11,925 nt of DNA from Deltaproteobacteria bacterium (GTDB taxonomy: Bacteria > Bdellovibrionota_F > JAHFAK01). The stretch is taken from NCBI GenBank assembly GCA_023250585.1, contig JAHFAK010000073.1:1-11925 (forward strand), given 5' to 3'. The notes under the pieces were generated by a model. The model saw only the letters and a list, made by a program, of their open reading frames with translations, had not been told where the DNA came from and did no database searches. The position numbers and the translations under genes are program-made. Shown here piece by piece: positions 7,614 through 11,925 of this stretch (position 1 is the stretch's first letter; the number at the start of each line of letters is the position of its first letter).

Positions 7614-7697
7614 GGCAAAAAGCTTCCATCTGCCCCTTGTTATTGATCTTAATACGTAAAAAAACATTAAATTTCAACAGCTTATATTTATAGAAAA

Positions 7698-7714
7698 TTG
7701 GCACAAAGATTGCA
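7698..7714 (+). promoter_or_regulatory. Sigma-54 (-24/-12) promoter
   Basis: TTGGCACAAAGATTGCA matches the RpoN consensus YTGGCACGnnnnTTGCW at every core position except the G after TGGCAC. GG (7700-7701) and GC (7712-7713) are separated by exactly 10 bp, the strict spacing this sigma factor requires. The start would be near 7725, giving a leader of about 17 nt with an AAAGG ribosome site before the small ORF. Transcription would need ATP-dependent activation by an enhancer-binding protein, none of which is encoded in the window. Confidence 0.75.
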
Positions 7715-7741
7715 GTATTATCTCTATGAAAGGTATGCATT

Positions 7742-7894
7742 ATGAAAGCATATATTATCAACAAAATTAAAAAGGAAAAAGAGAGACAGAGAGAACACGA
7801 AATGGTTCTTGAGCTACCACTTGAATTTCCAAAAGCAAAAGAACGAAAAGAAGAAAAGAAAGAAGAAAAGCGTGTTATCGAAATAGAGCTTTAA
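7742..7894 (+). CDS. Small, highly charged 50-residue protein of unknown function
   Basis: I do not recognise a named family. The product starts MKAYIINKIKKEKERQREHE, has a central hydrophobic/proline segment (VLELPLEFP), then a Lys/Glu run, and ends RVIEIEL. About 28 of 50 residues are charged (13 Glu, 11 Lys, 4 Arg), there is no Cys, and no signal peptide or membrane segment is present. The two charged blocks are likely helical or disordered. It is supported as real by the sigma-54 promoter and AAAGG ribosome site placed directly in front of its ATG, by a double stop (TAATAA) at the end, and by its position in an otherwise unexplained gap. An ORF on the opposite strand (7522-7764) is ruled out because it overlaps two promoters. 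A role in regulation or protein interaction is only a guess. Confidence 0.6.
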   Translation: MKAYIINKIKKEKERQREHEMVLELPLEFPKAKERKEEKKEEKRVIEIEL

Positions 7895-7928
7895 TAATCT
7901 CAGTTTTCTCACCTTACCCAGTTTTTCC

Positions 7929-7956
7929 TTTACAATTCTACCCTAAATTTTGTATT
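7929..7956 (+). promoter_or_regulatory. Possible sigma-70 promoter of the lipoprotein gene
   Basis: TTTACA (7929-7934, 5 of 6 matches) and TGTATT (7951-7956, 4 of 6) are separated by 16 bp. A start near 7963 would place the CAATGT palindrome at the very beginning of the transcript. Alternatively the lipoprotein is co-transcribed from the sigma-54 promoter upstream; no terminator hairpin is visible between the two genes. Confidence 0.35.
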
Positions 7957-7963
7957 TTTCTTA

Positions 7964-7976
7964 CAATGTAACATTG
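7964..7976. promoter_or_regulatory. Perfect 13-bp palindrome, possible operator
   Basis: CAATGT-A-ACATTG is a perfect inverted repeat about 30 bp upstream of the lipoprotein start and just downstream of its possible promoter. That is a normal place for a repressor operator. The regulator is not identifiable from the site. Confidence 0.35.
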
Positions 7977-8007
7977 ATTCACTTAATTTTATGTAAGGAG
8001 TTTACGT

Positions 8008-8907
8008 ATGATGAAAACTAGAATTTTTACTTTCAGTATGTTTTGTTCTTTAGTAATTCTCTCATGCGGGGGAGATGATGCTGATCCAAACTTTACGATG
8101 ACAGCTGAAGATGCACAAGCCGTCTCAAGTGATGATACCGAAGCCGTTGCTCAAATTTATACTGACTCGGTAGATGGAGCTAGTTCATATTTTAAAGCTG
8201 CTCTTCAGGGTACCAATGAAGAATTCTTAAAAAATACCGCTGCTACCGTTAGTTGTGGAGGAGGTGGAACACTCGCTATCGATATACCGACACTGGCAAC
8301 GTTAACCACCGTTGCTACAAGCGGCGGGACTTTAACATTAACAGCTACTGCAACTAATTGCGTATATACTTCATCAACAACTGACGATGCTGGAAATACC
8401 TATACATACGACACAACAACAAATGGTACAATTACAACAGAGATCACCGTACCTGCAGGTGGCTATACGGCCAGTCAGCTTGGAACAGGCGCAATTCTAC
8501 AAACACTTGTAGCTACAGTTTCAGGCACTGATGTAACATTGACCTATAAATATACAGTCAGCGACGGATCAGAAGTAAGTGCATCTGAAAAGAGCACTTT
8601 TACTATTACTGTTAATCCGGCAGATAGCGATTATTACATGACTGGATCCATCACAACTGCAGGGACATATACGGAAACTGTAGACGGGACAACCTATACA
8701 GGAACCTGTGATGCTACTGCAACCATTGGAGTTGATACTACACTGAACCCAGAAATATTTACCAATAGTGCTACTATCGAAGGAAAAGTTGCAGTCTCAT
8801 GTAAAGATTCTACAGGAGTTTCAGGAAGCTATGCATTCTCATATGCCGTAGAACTTACAAATGGAGAAGTCACAACAATTACAACTACTCCTGTACCCGC
8901 GCTATAA
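8008..8907 (+). CDS. Secreted Thr-rich lipoprotein of unknown function
   Basis: No named family is recognised. An N-terminal signal peptide (Lys and Arg, then a hydrophobic core FTFSMFCSLVILS) ends in a plausible lipobox, ILSC, with Cys20 as the lipidated residue. The -2 Leu is less usual. After it comes GGDDAD, an acidic linker. The mature part is rich in Thr, Ser, Ala and Gly, has short alternating beta-like stretches, no further membrane segment, and four cysteines (83, 118, 234, 265) that could form two disulfides. This suggests an extracytoplasmic beta-rich protein, probably held at a membrane, exported through the SecA pathway. AAGGAG lies 7 bp before the first of two tandem ATGs; the second (8011) is equally possible. 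The gene converges on the HAD phosphatase gene with only 8 bp between stops. Confidence 0.75.
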   Translation: MMKTRIFTFSMFCSLVILSCGGDDADPNFTMTAEDAQAVSSDDTEAVAQIYTDSVDGASSYFKAALQGTNEEFLKNTAATVSCGGGGTLAIDIPTLATLTTVATSGGTLTLTATATNCVYTSSTTDDAGNTYTYDTTTNGTITTEITVPAGGYTASQLGTGAILQTLVATVSGTDVTLTYKYTVSDGSEVSASEKSTFTITVNPADSDYYMTGSITTAGTYTETVDGTTYTGTCDATATIGVDTTLNPEIFTNSATIEGKVAVSCKDSTGVSGSYAFSYAVELTNGEVTTITTTPVPAL

Positions 8908-8915
8908 ACTTATTT

Positions 8916-9554
8916 TTAAAGTACTTTGAATACTTCTTCAATTGAATCAAACGTATAATCAACTTTCAACGAAGCATCAAGATCCCAATTTATTTTTGCC
9001 CAACGAGCATGGCCAGCTACAACGCCTGCACGATTTGCCATTCCAATATCGTAATGAGTATCGCCAATAAAAATTGTATCTTGTGGTTTGAGATTACAGT
9101 GTCTTAAAAATACTTCGAGACCCTCTGGATGCGGCTTATGATTGCTGAGATCCGATCCAGAAATAAGAATATCATAATTGTTTTTAAATCCGAGATACTC
9201 TAAGAGATCTTCCGTAAGATTCCTCATACGTCCGGTTATAATACCTACTTTCATTCCTTTACTTTGCACTAAATCAAGTAATACTTCTACCTGCGGATAA
9301 ATAAACACCTGTGAACGATTTTTCCAAAAATGTTCTACATAAATTTCTGTTGCTCTCTGTGCTTTATTTTTGTCATTTAGAATTTTTTCAAAAAAAACAT
9401 CTTCGGGTGGACCCATATATTGTTTAAGAGACATAAAATCATCAACGCAATATCCAACAGCATCGAGACCAATTTTAAGACCTTGAAGGGAAATTTCCAT
9501 TGATTCAATGAGTGTTCCATCAAGATCAAAACCAATTCCTCTAAATTTTTGCAT
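8916..9554 (-). CDS. HAD-superfamily phosphatase, Gph/PGP-like
   Basis: A haloacid-dehalogenase-type hydrolase, using Asp as nucleophile and Mg2+. Motif I is FDLDGTL with Asp10 and Asp12, motif II is ITGR with Thr107, motif III is Lys140 in HKPHP, and motif IV is GDTHYD with Asp165 and Asp169. All catalytic residues are present. The helical cap inserted after motif I (about residues 18-85) makes it subclass I, like phosphoglycolate phosphatase, pyrophosphatase PpaX or beta-phosphoglucomutase; the substrate cannot be fixed from sequence. The 212-residue length is normal. A GGAG lies 8 bp before the ATG at 9552-9554. It is divergent from the VIT-type transporter across 66 bp; whether they share a control region is unknown. 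Confidence 0.88.
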   Translation of the reverse strand: MQKFRGIGFDLDGTLIESMEISLQGLKIGLDAVGYCVDDFMSLKQYMGPPEDVFFEKILNDKNKAQRATEIYVEHFWKNRSQVFIYPQVEVLLDLVQSKGMKVGIITGRMRNLTEDLLEYLGFKNNYDILISGSDLSNHKPHPEGLEVFLRHCNLKPQDTIFIGDTHYDIGMANRAGVVAGHARWAKINWDLDASLKVDYTFDSIEEVFKVL

Positions 9555-9580
9555 AAACTATACTCCACTTAAAACGTTAT

Positions 9581-9608
9581 TGCATAATTAAAAAAAACCA
9601 ATTATCAT
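9581..9608 (+). promoter_or_regulatory. Possible promoter of the VIT-type transporter gene
   Basis: TTGCAT (9581-9586) and TATCAT (9603-9608, 5 of 6 matches to TATAAT) lie 16 bp apart. Transcription from here would start near 9615, about 6 nt before the ATG. That is consistent with a nearly leaderless message and with the missing Shine-Dalgarno. Confidence 0.35.
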
Positions 9609-9620
9609 ATTGAACTACAT

Positions 9621-10370
9621 ATGCGCAAGTCTTCTTTATATCAGCATTCACATAATCCACAAGACATAGCCGAACGACTTGCACAAGGTCCACGTTACAG
9701 CTATCTCCGTGATTTTATTTATGGAGCAATTGATGGAACCATTACGACATTCGCTGTAGTCGCTGGTGTTGCAGGCGCTCATTTATCAAGCAAAGTTGTG
9801 ATTGTTCTTGGAATGGCTAATCTGATAGCTGATGGTTTTAGCATGGCTATAAGCAACTTTTTTGGAACGCGTTCTGAACGAGAACAACTCGATATGGCCC
9901 GCAAAATTGAACATGAGCATATTAAAAACGATCCTGAAGGCGAGAAAGAAGAAATCCGTCAAATATTTGCGAAAAAAGGATTTTCAGGAAAAAATCTCGA
10001 TAGTGCAGTTGATGTTATTACCTCCGATATTGAACGCTGGGTAAGCATTATGCTTCAGGATGAAATTGGCATGAAATTACATCCGGCCAGCCCTTGGCGC
10101 GCCGGACTATCAACTTTTACCGCATTTGCACTTGCCGGAGCTGTGCCACTTATATCATATATTATTAATCTCTTCTCTCCGCAATTTATTGGAGAACCAT
10201 TTATTGGAAGTGCCATTCTCACTGGCATTACCTTCTTTATGATCGGTTCACTCAAAGGTCCATTTGTTTTAAAATCCTGGTGGCAGAGCGGATTAGAAAC
10301 TTTTTGCGCCGGCATGGCAGCGTCTCTCATTGCATATTACATTGGGTATTCGCTGAGAAGTTTGGTGTAA
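9621..10370 (+). CDS. VIT1/CCC1-family metal transporter
   Basis: This family moves Fe2+ or Mn2+ out of the cytoplasm by proton exchange. The 249-residue product has the usual plan: TM1 about 33-53 with YGAIDGTITTFAVVAG, TM2 about 57-80, a soluble helical metal-binding arm about 83-150 rich in acidic residues and His (EHEH at 97-100, EGEKEE at 106-111), then TM3 about 160-182, TM4 about 194-212 and TM5 about 226-246. Asp38 in TM1, the equivalent of the plant-type transport Asp, is present. In TM2 the usual GEY motif is replaced by SNF (78-80), so the conserved Glu is Asn79. Ion specificity may therefore differ from plant VIT1. There is no evident Shine-Dalgarno. The ATG is the first start after in-frame stops and precedes a hydrophilic N-terminus normal for the family. 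Confidence 0.88.
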   Translation: MRKSSLYQHSHNPQDIAERLAQGPRYSYLRDFIYGAIDGTITTFAVVAGVAGAHLSSKVVIVLGMANLIADGFSMAISNFFGTRSEREQLDMARKIEHEHIKNDPEGEKEEIRQIFAKKGFSGKNLDSAVDVITSDIERWVSIMLQDEIGMKLHPASPWRAGLSTFTAFALAGAVPLISYIINLFSPQFIGEPFIGSAILTGITFFMIGSLKGPFVLKSWWQSGLETFCAGMAASLIAYYIGYSLRSLV

Positions 10371-10379
10371 AATATTTTC

Positions 10380-10408
10380 TTTACCCGATTATTGATATAC
10401 GATATACG
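10380..10408 (+). promoter_or_regulatory. Promoter of tRNA-Arg
   Basis: TTTACC (10380-10385) and TATACG (10403-10408) are 17 bp apart, each matching the consensus at 4 of 6 positions. The start would lie near 10415, about 10 nt before the mature tRNA end. The fit in position is better than in sequence. Confidence 0.4.
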
Positions 10409-10424
10409 AATACAGAAAAATTAT

Positions 10425-10498
10425 GCGCCCGTAGCTCAGCGGATCAGAGCATCTGACTACGGATCAGAAGGCCAGGGGTTCGAATCCCTTCGGGCGCG
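10425..10498 (+). tRNA. tRNA-Arg (anticodon ACG)
   Basis: The 74-nt cloverleaf is complete. The acceptor GCGCCCG pairs perfectly with CGGGCGC, the D arm is GCTC/GAGC with a 9-nt loop, and the anticodon arm is TCTGA/TCAGA around CTACGGA. The variable loop has 5 nt, and the T arm AGGGG/CCCTT (one G-T pair) encloses TTCGAAT. The loop places ACG at positions 34-36, decoding CGN arginine codons once A34 is edited to inosine by TadA. No CCA is encoded after the discriminator G. The next gene downstream (DUF1016) is of accessory type, so the 3' end could be an integration site, but no second copy of that end lies in the window. Confidence 0.95.
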
Positions 10499-10526
10499 CA
10501 TTTGTGAACACTCAGCCGTTTTCTGC

Positions 10527-10549
10527 AAGTCGGAGAACGACTTTTTCTT
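10527..10549 (+). terminator. Intrinsic terminator after tRNA-Arg
   Basis: AAGTCG (10527-10532) and CGACTT (10538-10543) form a 6-bp stem with a 5-nt loop, running into a T-rich tract that is slightly interrupted. It lies about 28 nt beyond the tRNA, a natural place to end its transcript. Confidence 0.45.
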
Positions 10550-10793
10550 CCAGCCTAATCGAATGGGCTTACAGCGGTCGTACAGGTTTTTTGAAATGAT
10601 GAGTGTAGGCGTGGCTGGATAACCTGATTTTTGACCTTCATCATGCCAAAGTAAAATAGATTTTGCAGAAGCTTGTAGATATTGCCCGATAGCAAGTGAA
10701 TAGAAGCTGCCACAAATGAGGTCTAACCTTGCGTTATGAACAAAAGTTCAGGGATATATAAATGATGACTGCAAAATGGAGATATGATTACTA
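10550..10793. other. Intergenic region without a recognised gene
   Basis: About 245 bp separate the tRNA terminator from the DUF1016 stop codon. I see no supported ORF. TCCAGCC (10549-10555) and GGCTGGA (10613-10619) are complementary across about 57 nt, and TGAAC-AAAA-TTCA-like symmetry (TGAACAAAAGTTCA, 10737-10750) forms a small hairpin near the end of the nuclease gene. Neither has the T-run of a terminator. It could be remnant sequence from an insertion next to the tRNA. Confidence 0.4.
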
Positions 10794-11846
10794 CTATTTT
10801 CCTTTTAGTTCTCTCATGATTTTCTGTTTCAATTTCTTGGCATCTGGAATTTTCCCTACCAATGCTTTTGGTAATTTCGTCGTCAACCTGTATTCGGCCA
10901 CCCCCACTGGTTTATGAATCCCACGAAGAGCAAACTCAACTTCGAATTTATCGCGATCAGCACATAAGATGATGCCAATTGATGGATTTTCATCTTTTTC
11001 TTTGACGTACGTATCAAGTAGATTCAGATAAAAATTCATCTTCCCTTCAAACTCAGGCTGGAAAGCAACCGCCTTGAGTTCAATGGCCACCAAGCACTTC
11101 AATCGACGATGATAAAAGAGCAAGTCGATAAAATATTCTTTTTTGTTCGCCTTGATCCGATACTGATTGCCAAGAAAGGCAAATCCATAGCCCAGTTCCA
11201 GAAGTACGTCTTTAATGGCCAGCACCATTCGGCTTTCCATTTCACGTTCAAGAATAGGCTTGGTGACGCCCAAAAAGTCGAGCATATAAACATCCTTCAT
11301 GGCCTTGTCTGCCTGCTCGGCCAAATGAACGGGAAGTGCTTTTTGAAAATTATGCTGTTTGGAGCTCAATTGGTGTCTTTCGTAAGCTTTGGCTTTAATC
11401 TGGTTTAACAGGACGGCGCGGCTCCAGCCCATCTTTTTCGTGGCTTCCAAATAATAAGCCCTGGCTCCTTGGTCCTTGACCTTCTGTAATACGATGAGAT
11501 TTTGCCCCCAAGGCAATTCTCCAACAAGTCGTTGGAGAATTTGCTCATCCTGATATTCAAGATAAATCTGCCGCATGAGCCATAAATTTTGCGGGGAGTA
11601 GCCGGTGCTATTTGGAAAATCTTTTTTCAGGTCTCGTGATAACCGTTCAACAACAGCTTTGCCCCACCCAAGTTTTTCTTGCTTGTCGACAATATCTTTA
11701 CCAATCAACCAATACAAACCAACCAGTCCTTTGTTCAGAATTCGCGATGCAGATATCTGAGCACTTCGAATACGAGATTTAATGCCGTTGAGAAATTCAA
11801 CGTAGTCATTGGTGGTCACTAAATTATTTGGCTTTGTTTTTTTCAT
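10794..11846 (-). CDS. DUF1016 (YhcG-like) PD-(D/E)XK nuclease
   Basis: A full-length (350-residue) member of the family named YhcG or PDDEXK-nuclease DUF1016. The N-terminal domain (about 15-160) has the conserved LYWLIGKDI, GYSPQNLWLMRQIY and LPWGQNLIVL blocks. The C-terminal nuclease domain (about 185-340) has FIDLLFYHRRLKCLVAIELK, giving the catalytic Asp241 and Glu256-x-Lys258, so it appears active. Family members are commonly carried on accessory islands, often beside type I restriction-modification genes; the exact function is not settled. The ATG at 11844-11846 directly follows the TGA of the upstream frame, so translation is probably coupled, with GGGAGG about 11 bp before it. Base composition is richer in G+C than the housekeeping genes (31 of 60 in each of two lines counted, against 21 of 60 in a line of rsh), suggesting transfer. 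Confidence 0.9.
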   Translation of the reverse strand: MKKTKPNNLVTTNDYVEFLNGIKSRIRSAQISASRILNKGLVGLYWLIGKDIVDKQEKLGWGKAVVERLSRDLKKDFPNSTGYSPQNLWLMRQIYLEYQDEQILQRLVGELPWGQNLIVLQKVKDQGARAYYLEATKKMGWSRAVLLNQIKAKAYERHQLSSKQHNFQKALPVHLAEQADKAMKDVYMLDFLGVTKPILEREMESRMVLAIKDVLLELGYGFAFLGNQYRIKANKKEYFIDLLFYHRRLKCLVAIELKAVAFQPEFEGKMNFYLNLLDTYVKEKDENPSIGIILCADRDKFEVEFALRGIHKPVGVAEYRLTTKLPKALVGKIPDAKKLKQKIMRELKGK

Positions 11847-11924
11847 TCAATTATTTGCCTCCCAAATAGTCAGTGTAAGGCCACCATCAAAATAGCGCAG
11901 AGAATAATTAACTCTATGGCCATA
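11847..11924 (-). CDS. C-terminal end of an upstream gene (partial)
   Basis: The 25 codons to the window edge are open and end at a TGA directly followed by the ATG of the DUF1016 gene. The encoded end includes RYFDGGLTLTIWEANN. A GGGAGG ribosome site for the nuclease gene lies inside it. I do not recognise the protein from this fragment, and chance openness over 75 bp is not negligible. The exact stop/start junction is what argues that it is a real, co-transcribed gene. Confidence 0.45.
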   Translation of the reverse strand, partial: YGHRVNYSLRYFDGGLTLTIWEANN

Positions 11925-11925
11925 T

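Noticed and set aside
7522-7764. 80-codon ORF on the minus strand upstream of secA
   Set aside because: It covers the secA promoter and the sigma-54 promoter, has no ribosome site or recognisable protein pattern, and overlaps the better-supported small gene.
10392-10622. 76-codon plus-strand ORF
   Set aside because: It reads straight through the tRNA-Arg gene and the terminator after it; its residues are translated tRNA.
10721-10735. GTCTAAC resembling an integron attC core site
   Set aside because: No matching GTTRRRY partner at a suitable distance, no integron integrase and no cassette array.
1-11925. CRISPR array or long tandem repeats
   Set aside because: No regularly spaced direct repeats were seen anywhere in the window; the repeats found are palindromic.

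Overview
The window reads as chromosome of an AT-rich, probably Gram-negative, uncultivated bacterium. The secretion gene, the lipoprotein signal peptide with an acidic stretch after its Cys, and a consensus sigma-54 promoter fit a proteobacterium-like or related diderm lineage. No gene here fixes the phylum, so I do not name one. Most of the window is ordinary housekeeping DNA. The last kilobase or so (a DUF1016 nuclease and its upstream neighbour, beyond a tRNA gene) has visibly higher G+C and looks acquired.

Layout, left to right. At 1-68 (-) is the first 22 codons of a class IV (branched-chain type) aminotransferase, divergent from rsh (+), a full-length bifunctional (p)ppGpp synthetase/hydrolase. 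Convergent with rsh is a solitary ribosomal protein L3 gene (rplC, -). A 124-bp imperfect palindrome fills the rsh/rplC junction and encodes the last six residues and the stop of L3. Upstream of rplC lies a 157-bp miniature inverted-repeat element (3261-3417) with 5'-GTAA ends and an exact 8-bp flanking duplication (AGTAAAAA). Beyond it, all on the minus strand and overlapping or nearly abutting, are an RluA-family pseudouridine synthase, a class I SAM-dependent methyltransferase and secA.

Removing the 157-bp element and one AGTAAAAA copy in silico restores a longer reading frame for the pseudouridine synthase (adding ...AIHMEID and a TAA) that ends 37 bp before the rplC ATG. The ancestral order was therefore probably one operon, secA - methyltransferase - pseudouridine synthase - rplC. 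The element has since capped the synthase gene and put a terminator-like hairpin in front of rplC.

Between secA and the next plus-strand genes is a divergent control region. A consensus-like sigma-70 promoter faces secA. Facing the other way is an excellent sigma-54 (-24/-12) promoter, placed to drive a 50-residue, extremely charged small protein (7742-7894). It is followed by a secreted Thr-rich lipoprotein of unknown function, a convergent HAD phosphatase, a divergent VIT/CCC1-type metal transporter, tRNA-Arg(ACG) with a likely promoter and terminator, about 245 bp with no recognised gene, and the DUF1016/PD-(D/E)XK nuclease gene. That gene starts directly after the stop codon of a truncated upstream gene at the window edge.

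The points most worth following up are the small sigma-54-driven gene, the two palindromic elements that each supply the stop codon of a neighbouring gene, and the displacement of rplC from the usual S10 ribosomal-protein cluster.
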